Position numbers and translations under genes: made by a program. This document shows positions 1 through 8,982 of a stretch of DNA of 64,000 nt, piece by piece (position 1 is the first letter of the stretch; each line of letters begins with the position of its first letter). The DNA lies in the NCBI RefSeq assembly GCF_041358175.1, contig NZ_JBGKBE010000009.1:62001-126000 (forward strand), written 5' to 3'. The notes beneath the pieces are model-generated. The model did not search any database and was not told the origin of the DNA. It worked only from the letters and a program-made list of their open reading frames with translations. This DNA is from Muriicola sp041358175 (GTDB lineage Bacteria; Bacteroidota; Bacteroidia; Flavobacteriales; Flavobacteriaceae).

Positions 1-1
1 C

Positions 2-214
2 CACCTCTACGTACTGGAATGGACTAGCAGTACTATGAGGGTACTGGTCGATGATACCTTGGTATACGAATTAGCCAATACCCAGGACAAACCCTATGAT
101 AACCCTCATTATATTTTACTCAATATTGCCATGGGTGGAAATTTAGGTGGTGAGATTCCTGCTGAATTCACCAACGCCACAATGGAAATCGACTATGTTA
201 GGGTGTATCAATAA
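2..214 (+). CDS. Glycoside hydrolase family 16 (laminarinase/beta-glucanase type), C-terminal fragment
   Basis: Only the last 70 codons are in the window; the 5' part lies to the left. The translated tail carries a pattern typical of the end of the GH16 beta-jelly-roll: LEWTSSTMRVLVDD, then HYILLNIAMGGNLGG, then a final strand ending in MEIDYVRVYQ just before the stop. The family hydrolyses beta-1,3/1,4-glucans or galactans such as laminarin or agar; substrate cannot be told from this piece. The protein ends right after the catalytic fold, so this gene carries no C-terminal type IX sorting domain. A T-rich stretch follows but no clear hairpin terminator. Confidence 0.85.
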   Translation, partial: HLYVLEWTSSTMRVLVDDTLVYELANTQDKPYDNPHYILLNIAMGGNLGGEIPAEFTNATMEIDYVRVYQ

Positions 215-316
215 TCGAGTATCCTTTCTCCAAATCCTGATAGCAGACCTAAGCTTCTCTCCACATTGCTTTTTTTTTGTACCTTAAGTAATTAATAACC
301 AATAAACAACCAACCG

Positions 317-880
317 ATGAAAAAAGAATTCATTACCCTTGCGGTACTGGGCCTGTTTGCCCTGTCTGCATGTAAGCAAGCTGCTCCTGCTGAGGAGATG
401 ACCAAAACTGAAGCACCTGATTATGCGGCATTTGACGAAAAAGTAGCCGTAATCAGTGCATTTTATCAGGCACATTCCGATGAGGATCTGGAAACTTTAA
501 GCAACATGCTTGCTGACACCCTGCAGTGGAGTCCACCTCAGTATAACGGAAACCAATGGCTGGGGAAAGCGGATCTGCTCGCTGCTTTAAAGAATTATCA
601 CGATAATTTTGAAAATATACAGTTTACTCCAGGGGTCGCTACTCCGGAAAGTACAGAAGGAGGCTACTGGTCAGGGTCAGTTTTTCCCGAAAAAACTGCA
701 ACCAGCTCCCCAACTAATATCAGGGTTTACGGCACCTGGAATGCTACCCATACCGAAACGGGCAAGCCTATTGGAGTAAAATTCTACGCCCTGCTTTCTG
801 TGAATAAAGACGGAAAAATTGTCAGTGGATCAGACTATTTTGATGTGAATGGCCTTGCAGTACAAATTGCGGCAGAATAG
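317..880 (+). CDS. Small lipoprotein with an NTF2/SnoaL-like fold
   Basis: The 187-residue product starts with a lipoprotein signal (MKKEFITLAVLGLFALSAC, lipobox cysteine at residue 19), so it is predicted to be exported and lipid-anchored. The mature part resembles the SnoaL/NTF2-like superfamily: a helical N-terminus (FYQAHSDEDLETLSNMLADTLQWSP) followed by alternating strands including a region rich in VYGTWNATHTETGKPIGVKFYALL. Such domains are small cone-shaped folds that bind ligands or act as accessory enzymes; no catalytic role is assigned here. The gene stands alone and converges on katG, with a shared hairpin between them. Confidence 0.7.
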   Translation: MKKEFITLAVLGLFALSACKQAAPAEEMTKTEAPDYAAFDEKVAVISAFYQAHSDEDLETLSNMLADTLQWSPPQYNGNQWLGKADLLAALKNYHDNFENIQFTPGVATPESTEGGYWSGSVFPEKTATSSPTNIRVYGTWNATHTETGKPIGVKFYALLSVNKDGKIVSGSDYFDVNGLAVQIAAE

Positions 881-904
881 ACTTTTCCAATAATTGATTC
901 ACAA

Positions 905-931
905 AAAATGGCCCCGGAAAGGGACCATTTT
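905..931. terminator. Bidirectional hairpin terminator between the lipoprotein gene and katG
   Basis: Inverted repeat with arms 905-915 and 921-931 (10 of 11 positions pair, one C/A mismatch) and a 5-base loop. A-rich on the left and T-rich on the right, so it can end transcription from both converging genes. Confidence 0.7.
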
Positions 932-951
932 ATTCACTAAGAGGCTAAGCT

Positions 952-3204
952 TTAGGCCAGGTCGAACCGATCGAGGTTCATCACCTTATTCCATGCCTTT
1001 ACAAAGTCCTTTACAAACTTTCCATTGGCATCGTCAGAGCCATAGACTTCGGCAATTGCCCTAAGTTCAGTATTAGAACCAAAGATCAGATCAACCCTTG
1101 TTCCTGTCCATTTCTTCTCTCCTGTATTTCTGTCATGACTTTCGAATACCTCCTCATCAGAGTCGATAGCCTTCCATTCATTACTCATATCAAGTAGGTT
1201 TATAAAGAAATCATTACTAAGAGTTCCCGGTCTATTCGTAAATACACCATGTCCTGAACCATCATAATTCGCCGCAAGAGCTCTCATCCCTCCTACCAGA
1301 ACCGTCATTTCAGGTGCAGTAAGAGTCATTAATTGAGCTTTATCTACCAGCATATCTTCGGTTGAAACAGAAGATTTTATTTTGCGGTAGTTCCTGAAAC
1401 CATCGGCAATAGGCTCCAGTACGTCAAAGGCTTCCGCATCAGTCATCTCAGCTGAGGCATCAGTGCGCCCCGGAGAAAAAGGAACATTTATATGCTGTCT
1501 GGCGTCCTTTGCTGCTTTTTCAACTGCAGAGCATCCGCCAAGCACGATCAGATCCGCCAGGGATATTTTTTTATCCCCTTTCTGAGCAGCATTAAAGTCG
1601 TTCTGCACCTTCGTAAGCGCATCAAGCACTTTTCCTAATTGTACAGGATTGTTTACTTCCCATTGATTCTGAGGTTCAAGTCTTACACGAGCCCCATTAG
1701 CCCCTCCTCGATTATCAGAACCTCTGAAAGTGGAAGCAGATGCCCAGGCAGTGCTTACCAGTTCAGAAACGGATAGTCCTGTATTTAAAATCGTTTCTTT
1801 GAGGTTTTCAATATCCTTTTCATTTACGAGTTCATGATCAACCGCAGGAACAGGATCTTGCCAGATCAGCTCTTCTGAAGGAACTTCAGGACCGAGGAAA
1901 CGCGACTTGGGTCCCATGTCTCTATGGGTAAGTTTATACCATGCCTTTTGGTATGCTTCTTTAAATTCCTGAGGGTTCTCCAAGAAGTGCTTTGAAATTT
2001 TTTCATAGGCAGGATCCATCCTTAATGAAAGATCTGTCACCAACATAAACGGTGCATGTTTCTTTTCCGGGTCATGTGCATCGGGAACTGTTCCTGCTCC
2101 TGCGCCATCCTTTGGCTGATATTGCCATGCTCCGGCCGGACTCTTAGTGAGTTCCCATTCATAGCCAAAAAGGTTCTCCAGGTATTTGTGGCTCCACTTT
2201 ATTGGAGTATCTGTCCAGGCTCCTTCCAGACCACTGGTAATTGTATCCGATCCTTTCCCGCTTTTAAAGTTACTTTTCCAGCCAAGGCTTTGCAATTCGA
2301 TTGGTGCTCCTGCAGGTTCTGCCTCAAGAAACTCTGCATCACTGGCTGCGCCGTGGGTTTTACCAAATGTATGGCCTCCGGCAATCAGGGCAACAGTTTC
2401 GTAGTCGTTCATTGCCATTCTACCGAAAGTCTCTCTGATATCATGAGCAGCGGCCAAGGGGTCGGGGTTTCCGTTTGGCCCTTCCGGGTTAACATAGATA
2501 AGACCCATATGAGCTGCACCCATTTGTCTTTCCAGTTCACCTTCTTCATTGTACCTCGCTTTATTTCCCAACCAGGTAGTTTCTGATCCCCAGTAAATAT
2601 CTTCTTCGGGCTGATAAATGTCTTCTCGCCCACCTGCAAATCCATACATGGGTAGGCCCATGGATTCATGTGCAACATTCCCGGCAAGAATGAGTAAATC
2701 TGCCCATGAAATTTTCTTTCCGTATTTCTTTTTAATCGGCCATAAAAGCACTCTGGCCTTGTCCAGGTTTGCATTATCCGGCCAGCTGTTCAAAGGGGCA
2801 AAGCGCTGGGCACCTGTCCCACCTCCACCGCGGCCATCCGAAATTCGGTAAGTCCCGGCCGCATGCCATGCCATACGAATAAAGAAAGGACCATAATGCC
2901 CGTAATCGGCCGGCCACCAGTCCTTTGAATCAGTCATAAGATCCGTGAGATCTTTTTTTAGCGCCTTAAGGTCGAGGCTTTTAAATTCTTTTGCATAGTC
3001 AAATTCTTCCCCCATCGGGTCAACCAGCTCAGAATGCTGGCGAAGGATATTGAGATTTAACGAATTGGGCCACCAATCGCGGTTGGTAGTCCCGCCTCCG
3101 GCAACCTGCTGCAGTTCCCCATTGAGAAATGGGCATTTACTTTCATCGTTAGCCTGGTAAGCGGAACCGTTAGATGATCCGCTCCTGTCTTTTATGTCTT
3201 CCAT
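952..3204 (-). CDS. katG: Catalase-peroxidase KatG
   Basis: Haem enzyme that breaks down H2O2 by catalase and peroxidase reactions in the cytoplasm. The start at 3204 gives 750 residues, a normal KatG length. Distal site: Arg110, Trp113 and His114 in FIRMAWHAAGTYR. The characteristic Trp-Tyr-Met cross-link partners are present as Trp113, Tyr237 (LIYVNPEGPNG) and Met263 (GRMAMND). The proximal haem ligand is His278 in GGHTFGKTHG. The second, haem-less half is complete. An in-frame ATG exists further upstream at 3267, but the extra 21 residues look unlike KatG and a promoter -7 box lies inside that stretch, so 3204 is preferred. It is a single-gene unit, divergent from the VOC gene. Confidence 0.97.
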   Translation of the reverse strand: MEDIKDRSGSSNGSAYQANDESKCPFLNGELQQVAGGGTTNRDWWPNSLNLNILRQHSELVDPMGEEFDYAKEFKSLDLKALKKDLTDLMTDSKDWWPADYGHYGPFFIRMAWHAAGTYRISDGRGGGGTGAQRFAPLNSWPDNANLDKARVLLWPIKKKYGKKISWADLLILAGNVAHESMGLPMYGFAGGREDIYQPEEDIYWGSETTWLGNKARYNEEGELERQMGAAHMGLIYVNPEGPNGNPDPLAAAHDIRETFGRMAMNDYETVALIAGGHTFGKTHGAASDAEFLEAEPAGAPIELQSLGWKSNFKSGKGSDTITSGLEGAWTDTPIKWSHKYLENLFGYEWELTKSPAGAWQYQPKDGAGAGTVPDAHDPEKKHAPFMLVTDLSLRMDPAYEKISKHFLENPQEFKEAYQKAWYKLTHRDMGPKSRFLGPEVPSEELIWQDPVPAVDHELVNEKDIENLKETILNTGLSVSELVSTAWASASTFRGSDNRGGANGARVRLEPQNQWEVNNPVQLGKVLDALTKVQNDFNAAQKGDKKISLADLIVLGGCSAVEKAAKDARQHINVPFSPGRTDASAEMTDAEAFDVLEPIADGFRNYRKIKSSVSTEDMLVDKAQLMTLTAPEMTVLVGGMRALAANYDGSGHGVFTNRPGTLSNDFFINLLDMSNEWKAIDSDEEVFESHDRNTGEKKWTGTRVDLIFGSNTELRAIAEVYGSDDANGKFVKDFVKAWNKVMNLDRFDLA

Positions 3205-3236
3205 GGTATATGTAATTAGGTTTTTAGAGAGTACCT

Positions 3237-3244
3237 CAAATTTA
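3237..3244 (-). promoter_or_regulatory. Candidate katG promoter -7 box
   Basis: Reads TAAATTTG on the minus strand, matching the Bacteroidota -7 consensus TAnnTTTG. It lies 32 bases before the chosen katG start. No convincing TTG at -33, so support is partial. Confidence 0.35.
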
Positions 3245-3365
3245 CCAAATGAAACCCTATTATCCACAGACGTTTGATCGATATAAACTATGGCTCATGT
3301 AAATTTCCGATCTTGTGAAGCGTTCGGATTCATACTGTAATTATTAACCGAAGATTTTCTTTCAA

Positions 3366-3731
3366 ATGAAAAAAGCTAATTCCGCATTGTACATTATACC
3401 TGTCCTACCATCAACAGATATAAATCGCGATCTTGAATGGTATAAAAAATACACCGGGTTTACCTATGTATTTGGAGATAAAGGATACGCAGGTTTGCAG
3501 AGAGAGCAACTGGAATTTCATTTACAATTCCACCACGGAAACGAAGAAGATCCAGTCCTTGGTTCTGTGATGAAGATCTTCGTCAGTGATATAAAGCCAT
3601 ACTTCGAAGAATTTTTAGAGAGAGGAGCCATAGCAGAAGATAAATTACGCATGAATACGCCCTGGGGCACGCATGAATTTGGTTTCTACGATCTTAACGG
3701 AAATGCGGTTTTTATTGTTCAGGACATTTGA
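3366..3731 (+). CDS. VOC (glyoxalase/bleomycin-resistance) family protein
   Basis: 121 residues, one vicinal-oxygen-chelate module pair. The N-terminal strand (ALYIIPVLPSTDINRDLEWYKKYTGFT) and the closing strand (THEFGFYDLNGNAVFIVQD) are typical of the family, as is the FHLQFHHG segment in the middle. Members bind a metal or a small hydrophobic ligand and include glyoxalase I and drug-binding proteins; the exact activity is not visible. It is the first of several small plus-strand genes and is followed after 27 bases by the DUF1697 gene, so co-transcription is likely. Confidence 0.8.
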   Translation: MKKANSALYIIPVLPSTDINRDLEWYKKYTGFTYVFGDKGYAGLQREQLEFHLQFHHGNEEDPVLGSVMKIFVSDIKPYFEEFLERGAIAEDKLRMNTPWGTHEFGFYDLNGNAVFIVQDI

Positions 3732-3758
3732 TACTAAAATTTGATTACAGCATATACC

Positions 3759-4307
3759 ATGGAAACATTTGTTGCCTTATTAAGAGGGATTAACGTGGGC
3801 GGACACCATAAGGTCCCCATGGCAGAGCTTCGCACTGAATTCGAAAAGATGGGATATTCTAAGGTGATCACCCTGCTGAATTCCGGGAACATTATTTTTA
3901 AAGCTGCTTCAGAAGACGAATACAAGCTCCAGGATGAGATATTCTCAAATATTTCGAAGGCTTTTGGCTTTGAGATCCCCACAACAGTTATTAAGGCAAA
4001 ACAAATTTTAAATTTAACGGCTGATAATCCGTTTTCAAATGAAAGTTTGCACAACAACATCAGGTTTTATGCCACCTTTCTCAATAACAGCAGTAAATCA
4101 CAGATCCCCCTACCCTGGCAGAGTGAAGATGGGGCCTATCGTATCATCTATCATCAAGGAAGAATAATTTGCAGCGTACTCGACCTCAGCGTTTCCAAAA
4201 CACCTGAAGCTATGGGCATTCTACAAAGCTTTTACGGAAAAAAGATCACCACCAGAAACTGGAATACAGTGGTCAGGGTTGAGAACAAACTGGCCAGCCT
4301 GAAATAA
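3759..4307 (+). CDS. DUF1697 family protein
   Basis: About 182 residues. The opening METFVALLRGINVGGHHKV is the family signature (LLRGINVGG), followed by AELRTEFEKMGYSKVITLLNSGNIIF, also typical. An earlier in-frame TTG at 3741 would add six residues with no family similarity, so the ATG at 3759 is chosen. DUF1697 proteins are small cytoplasmic proteins of unknown function. The gene sits between the VOC and VanZ-like genes on the same strand. Confidence 0.85.
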   Translation: METFVALLRGINVGGHHKVPMAELRTEFEKMGYSKVITLLNSGNIIFKAASEDEYKLQDEIFSNISKAFGFEIPTTVIKAKQILNLTADNPFSNESLHNNIRFYATFLNNSSKSQIPLPWQSEDGAYRIIYHQGRIICSVLDLSVSKTPEAMGILQSFYGKKITTRNWNTVVRVENKLASLK

Positions 4308-4352
4308 GAAAACCTCGAATTTAGTACCTTACAAGATGGTTATTTCAGAATA

Positions 4353-4913
4353 ATGAAGAAGGATACCAATATAAAAGAAAAGTATCTCTGGCTGGCTGTA
4401 ATCGTGGTCTACCTCACCATCCTTTCAACACTATTTATGGGTCGGCCTTTTGCTAACCAATTAAGGGATCAGAATGTGCAGGCAGTCTTCTTTCTCCTTG
4501 GGATGTTTCTTGTTGGTGCTGCTGTTTTACTTCACGGACTGATAAGAAAACCCTCTGGGATAGAATACGCCGTATTAATTGGCATCATTGGAGTCTATGT
4601 CATGTTCTTTTTTCGCCTGGGCGCGCCTGAACGGAGCCACCTTATAGAATACAGTGTACTGGCCATCCTCCTGCACAAGGCAATCAGGAGAAGACCAAAA
4701 TTAGAAGGTGCCATCTGGAAACCAGCGTTTCTGGCCTGGCTGGCAGGAGTATTGCTTGGCACTCTTGATGAAGGGATTCAATATTTTCTTCCTGATCGAG
4801 TCTTCGACACCGAAGACATTGTATTCAATAGTATGGCAATTACCATGGCTATAATCGCCACGATGATTCTGAACTGGCTCAGCAAAAGATTCAGGAAGAA
4901 TAGAGCAGATTGA
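4353..4913 (+). CDS. VanZ-like membrane protein
   Basis: 186 residues with about five hydrophobic segments. The arrangement near the end, LAGVLLGTLDEGIQYFLPDRVFDTEDIVFNSM, matches the VanZ-like motif (E.Q.....R..D..D...N..G), whose acidic residues lie at a membrane edge. VanZ itself gives low-level teicoplanin resistance, but most chromosomal members have no known role; inner-membrane location is inferred. It is preceded by 45 bases and followed by 96 bases without genes. Confidence 0.75.
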   Translation: MKKDTNIKEKYLWLAVIVVYLTILSTLFMGRPFANQLRDQNVQAVFFLLGMFLVGAAVLLHGLIRKPSGIEYAVLIGIIGVYVMFFFRLGAPERSHLIEYSVLAILLHKAIRRRPKLEGAIWKPAFLAWLAGVLLGTLDEGIQYFLPDRVFDTEDIVFNSMAITMAIIATMILNWLSKRFRKNRAD

Positions 4914-5009
4914 AATCGTTCATCAATACAAACGAGACGGTTAACAATTTCATTTATCCTAACTTTATTGGGTATTCAATAATGGGAAATCTTAGAAGCT
5001 TAATACACT

Positions 5010-5480
5010 ATGAATCAATCGACTTTCATTGCCAAACATATCAGGGAATTTTATTTTGGTGGAAACTGGACAGCTGTTAACCTCAAGGATGGTCTTGCAG
5101 GACTCAGCTGGAAAGAAGCTGTTCATACAATCGATGAGCTGCACAGCATTGCAGAGCTCGTTTATCACATTAATTATTTTGCCAGAGTAGTGAGCAGGGT
5201 TCTGGAAGGGGAACCTCTAAAGGGAAAGGATTCTGAAAGCTTTGATTGTCCTCCCATCCAAAATAGCTCCGACTGGGAAGAGCTTAAAAACAGGACATGG
5301 GAGGAAGCTGAAAAATTTATTTCATTGGTTGAAAAAATCCCTGAGGAGGAATTACTAGTTCTACTGGCCGATGAAAAATACGGGTCCTACCAAAGGAATC
5401 TGATCGGTATTATTGAACACTCGCATTATCATTTGGGACAGATCATACTTCTCAGGAAATTTCTTAAAAATGGGATTTGA
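5010..5480 (+). CDS. DinB-like (DUF1572-type) four-helix protein
   Basis: 156 residues, predicted as four helices. The conserved histidines expected for the metal site of the DinB/YfiT fold are seen in ELHSIAELVYHINYF near residue 45-55 and in IEHSHYHLGQIILLRKF near the C-terminus. Relatives include bacillithiol/mycothiol transferases and many uncharacterised stress proteins; the substrate is unknown. The gene lies in the run of small plus-strand genes. Confidence 0.75.
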   Translation: MNQSTFIAKHIREFYFGGNWTAVNLKDGLAGLSWKEAVHTIDELHSIAELVYHINYFARVVSRVLEGEPLKGKDSESFDCPPIQNSSDWEELKNRTWEEAEKFISLVEKIPEEELLVLLADEKYGSYQRNLIGIIEHSHYHLGQIILLRKFLKNGI

Positions 5481-5564
5481 TCAGAAATCATTACTTTTAA
5501 ATGGATAAATATGAGCGTAATACACTTCGCAGTATTTTCTAAATAACCTGAAAACCAAGAAACC

Positions 5565-5987
5565 ATGAATCCTATTGTTCGCAATATCCTGGCAGTAATC
5601 GCAGGCCTTGTACTGGGCAGTGCCGTAAACATGTTCTTTATTTCGCTCAACGGACGCGTAATTACCCTGCCTGAAGGTGCAGACGTCAGTACCATGGAAG
5701 GCCTGAAGGAAAGCATGTCTCTCTTCGAACCAAAACATTTTATTTTTCCATTTTTAGCTCATGCCATAGGTACCTTAATAGGCGCTTATTTTGCTGCGAA
5801 AATTGCGGCTACAAGAAAAATGATGTTTGCGATGATCGTGGGTATAGGTTTCCTGATTGGTGGAATTATTAACGTAATCAACCTTCCGGCCCCTGCATGG
5901 TTTTCAACTTTAGATCTGATTGCGGCCTACATCCCGATGGGATGGTTAGGAGGACGATTGGGAACCAAACACTCTAGTAAGAACTAA
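5565..5987 (+). CDS. Small membrane protein, about four transmembrane segments
   Basis: 140 residues. Hydrophobic stretches are at roughly 8-28 (NILAVIAGLVLGSAVNMFF), 58-78, 86-105 and 112-130. A soluble loop with TLPEGADVSTMEGLKESM separates the first two. Glycine-rich GxxxG-like helices suggest tight packing. I do not recognise a named family; an inner-membrane protein of unknown function is all that can be said. It follows the DinB-like gene by 84 bases on the same strand. Confidence 0.6.
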   Translation: MNPIVRNILAVIAGLVLGSAVNMFFISLNGRVITLPEGADVSTMEGLKESMSLFEPKHFIFPFLAHAIGTLIGAYFAAKIAATRKMMFAMIVGIGFLIGGIINVINLPAPAWFSTLDLIAAYIPMGWLGGRLGTKHSSKN

Positions 5988-6110
5988 GAGCACTTAAATA
6001 TTGTTCTTTGTTACCGCCTGGTGGATACATTGACCCGGCCTTCAAATAGCTTATTTAAATTCTTCTGGTTCTTGATAACTTACATTAAGTAACCTTAAAC
6101 CAACCATATC

Positions 6111-6857
6111 ATGTCTGAACAGAAAAAATCCAAGACCCCCTGGGATATCATTCAATCTTCCATCCTGCTCCTTACCCCCGTTCTCGTTGCCGTAATGGGC
6201 TATTTTTTTAACAAAAGCCTTACCGAAATTGAAAGTCAGATCGCCAACGTAACGGCCATGAAGCCTTTTATGGAAATGATTGCCGATCCTGATATTACTA
6301 CCTCAAAAATGGGGGCTTATGCCATCTATATGCTCAAAAAAGATGATGACCCCCAGATTGCGGCACAGATGATCTTAGCCCCTGGAAAACAACATTTGCT
6401 GGATGTACTTGTGGATATAGGAAATCGGGATACTGCCATAAAGAGTGTGGTAAATCACGTACTTGATAATCTCGATCTGTCCTCAGGAGATACAAGTCAG
6501 TTATCTGATATCCAAAAAAATGCTCTTAGCATTATCGATAAAATTGACAAGCAGACAGCCAGTGAACTGATCGATCCTGGTGAAGGAGAACCTTTAGCTA
6601 AGGACTGGCTATATCTGGGAAATTTTTCACCCGGCCAAAATAGTGACCGAATTATCAGTGAAAGGCCCCAAATTGGGCAGGAATATAACCTCATTAAAGA
6701 CGCCAATGTCCGCGCAGATAAACCCAGAAAAGAAAATGGATACAAGCTACCGTCATTTGTTAGAGTAGCAAAAAAGGGGAGTACGATTAAGATAGACACA
6801 CTCACCGTCGACAAAAAAGGACATAACTGGGCCAGAATCAGGTTTGTGAATGAATAA
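6111..6857 (+). CDS. Membrane-anchored protein with a helical domain and an SH3-like C-terminal domain
   Basis: 248 residues. One transmembrane helix near residues 15-33 (SSILLLTPVLVAVMGYFF) is followed by a helical region (about 40-160) with HEAT-like spacing, including MGAYAIYMLKKDDDPQIAAQMIL. The last 55 residues (NVRADKPRKENGY to the end, GHNWARIRFVNE) resemble bacterial SH3 domains, which often bind peptidoglycan or peptides. No family name is recognised for the whole protein. Orientation suggests the C-terminal part is outside the cytoplasm, but this is inference. Confidence 0.6.
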   Translation: MSEQKKSKTPWDIIQSSILLLTPVLVAVMGYFFNKSLTEIESQIANVTAMKPFMEMIADPDITTSKMGAYAIYMLKKDDDPQIAAQMILAPGKQHLLDVLVDIGNRDTAIKSVVNHVLDNLDLSSGDTSQLSDIQKNALSIIDKIDKQTASELIDPGEGEPLAKDWLYLGNFSPGQNSDRIISERPQIGQEYNLIKDANVRADKPRKENGYKLPSFVRVAKKGSTIKIDTLTVDKKGHNWARIRFVNE

Positions 6858-6953
6858 AGGATAAAACGAAAATGTTTTAAGTACCTTTAGGTAGCAGGAG
6901 GGATCAACAGGAATCCTCTGGCATACTTTAAAATCATCTCAAACCACATAACT

Positions 6954-7121
6954 ATGAAAAAAGTATTGATCCTGAACGCGCTCATTTGGGCCGGTGTTAT
7001 TCTTATTGCCTCTTCCCTTGTGGGGGACCATCCCCGATATCAGATCCTGATAGGAGTACTGGCTGTCGGTTTTACCTTACAAAATGGCTTCACCTATGCC
7101 TTCCTGAAGGAAAAAAACTAA
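6954..7121 (+). CDS. Small two-helix membrane protein (55 aa)
   Basis: An ATG at 6954 opens a 55-residue reading frame beginning MKKVLILNALIWAGVILIAS and ending in AFLKEKN. It contains two hydrophobic segments (about 3-22 and 30-50) separated by GDHPRYQ. The positively charged ends and codon use like the neighbours support a real gene. It fills an otherwise empty gap between the SH3-type protein and the GH2 gene, which starts 24 bases later. Function unknown. Confidence 0.6.
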   Translation: MKKVLILNALIWAGVILIASSLVGDHPRYQILIGVLAVGFTLQNGFTYAFLKEKN

Positions 7122-7145
7122 GATTGAATTCTTTTTAATCGGTCT

Positions 7146-8978
7146 ATGGAATCTACAAAGTACCTTCTGAGCCTTTTCCTGATCCTGAGTTTCACTATAT
7201 TTTTATCTGCCCAGCAGCCAGGAATAATAAACACCTACAACAGGCCTTCCACTTCCTTAAATGGTTACTGGAAGTATATTGTAGACCCCTACGAAAATGG
7301 GTTTTACAACTACCGACTTGAAGCCTTCGAGAACCAGAAAGATCCGGGAAAGAACGCCTTTTTTACCAATTCAAAACCTGATAATCCTTCCGAGCTGATT
7401 GAATATAATTTTGATCTTAGTGATAGTCTGCAAGTGCCCGGCGACTGGAATACTCAGGAAGAAAAATTATTCTATTACGAAGGGTCCCTCTGGTATAAGA
7501 AGTCATTTGACTACGAGCTTGAAGAACCATCGAACCGTCTATTTGTGCATTTCGGAGCATCGAATTACCAATCGGATGTATACCTCAACGGCAAGAAATT
7601 AGGGCGTCATATCGGGGGCTTTACCCCCTTTTCCTATGAAATAACTAAACTTCTAAATGCCAGGGATAATTTCCTGATAGTGAAAGTAGATAACAAGAGG
7701 ATAAAAGAAGGTGTTCCCACCCTTAATACCGATTGGTGGAATTACGGCGGAATTACCAGGGAAGTAAAACTCATTGAGACTCCTTCTACATTCATTAATG
7801 ATTATTTTCTTTACCTCAATCCCCAAGACCCGACCCGGATTCAGGGTTTTGTTCAACTCAAGGGGAAACAACTTGCAAATCAGGCAATTGACGTAGGCAT
7901 CCCGGCATTGTCTGTAACCCTTCCATTGATTACGAATAATGAAGGGTATGCTAAGGTGGATATTTCAGTACAACAGATCAGATACTGGTCGATTGAGGAC
8001 CCGTTTCTGCACGAGGTTGTCATTTCCTCAGGGAAGGATAAAATAAAAGAACAGATCGGATTCCGCACCATTACGACCCAGGGGAGTAAAATTCTGCTCA
8101 ACGGATCTCCTGTATTCCTAAAAGGGATTTCCATACACGAAGAAAAGCCTTTTAAAGGTGGCAGGGGAAACAGCGAAGAAGATGCGAATCAGTTATTGTC
8201 CTGGGCCAGGGAAATGGGATGTAATTTTGTTCGACTGGCACATTATCCGCACAATGAACATATAGTGCGAATGGCCGATCAAATGGGGTTACTGGTGTGG
8301 GAGGAAAATCCTGTTTACTGGACAATCTCCTGGGATAATCCCGATACTTATGCAAATGCAGCCCGGCAACTCCGAGAACTTATTTCCCGTGATAAAAACC
8401 GGGCTTCCGTCATTATCTGGTCTATGGCCAATGAGACTCCTGCAAGCGATGCGAGGACTGAATTTCTGACCAATCTTTCCCTTTTGGCCAGAGACATGGA
8501 CCCTTCCCGACTCATAAGTGCGGCATTGGAGCAGGGAAGATATAACAACGATCCATTGATAAGAACCATCGATGACCCCTTCGCATCTGTTGTAGACATT
8601 CTAAGTTTCAATCAATACATAGGCTGGTATGATGGTCTCCCCGATAAATTAGACCAAATAAAATGGCGTATAGCACAGGAAAAACCAGTCCTGATCTCAG
8701 AATTTGGAGCAGGAGCCAAATACGGTCTTCATGGGGATAAGCTTACGCGATGGACAGAAGAATATCAGGAATTCCTGTATGAGGAAACTATAAAGATGCT
8801 CGGTACCATCCCGCAGCTTCAGGGTATGTCTCCCTGGATCCTGGTGGATTTCAGATCGCCCCGAAGAGTCCTTCCCGGGATACAGGACGGATGGAACAGA
8901 AAAGGCCTGATTTCAGAAGAAGGAAAGAGAAAAAAGGCCTTTTATACCCTTCAGAAATACTACCAATCCAAAGACTAA
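7146..8978 (+). CDS. Secreted glycoside hydrolase family 2 (beta-glucuronidase/beta-galactosidase type)
   Basis: 610 residues with a signal peptide (cleavage near residue 22, after LSAQ). Domain order is that of GH2: sugar-binding jelly roll (about 40-210, with DSLQVPGDWNTQ and FGASNYQSDVYLNGKKLGRHIGG), immunoglobulin-like domain (about 215-305) and TIM barrel. Catalytic acid/base Glu430 in SMANETP and nucleophile Glu519 in ISEFGAG are both present. It likely releases beta-linked sugars or uronic acids in the periplasm; the specificity is not readable. Length is at the short end for GH2, like beta-glucuronidases. It may be co-transcribed with the small membrane protein 4 bases downstream. Confidence 0.9.
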   Translation: MESTKYLLSLFLILSFTIFLSAQQPGIINTYNRPSTSLNGYWKYIVDPYENGFYNYRLEAFENQKDPGKNAFFTNSKPDNPSELIEYNFDLSDSLQVPGDWNTQEEKLFYYEGSLWYKKSFDYELEEPSNRLFVHFGASNYQSDVYLNGKKLGRHIGGFTPFSYEITKLLNARDNFLIVKVDNKRIKEGVPTLNTDWWNYGGITREVKLIETPSTFINDYFLYLNPQDPTRIQGFVQLKGKQLANQAIDVGIPALSVTLPLITNNEGYAKVDISVQQIRYWSIEDPFLHEVVISSGKDKIKEQIGFRTITTQGSKILLNGSPVFLKGISIHEEKPFKGGRGNSEEDANQLLSWAREMGCNFVRLAHYPHNEHIVRMADQMGLLVWEENPVYWTISWDNPDTYANAARQLRELISRDKNRASVIIWSMANETPASDARTEFLTNLSLLARDMDPSRLISAALEQGRYNNDPLIRTIDDPFASVVDILSFNQYIGWYDGLPDKLDQIKWRIAQEKPVLISEFGAGAKYGLHGDKLTRWTEEYQEFLYEETIKMLGTIPQLQGMSPWILVDFRSPRRVLPGIQDGWNRKGLISEEGKRKKAFYTLQKYYQSKD

Positions 8979-8982
8979 GCAC

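Noticed and set aside
2056..2586. 176-codon open frame antisense to katG
   Set aside because: A shadow of the katG coding sequence; cysteine-rich random composition and no start context.
3741..3758. TTG start for the DUF1697 gene
   Set aside because: The family signature begins at the ATG at 3759; the extra six residues have no support.
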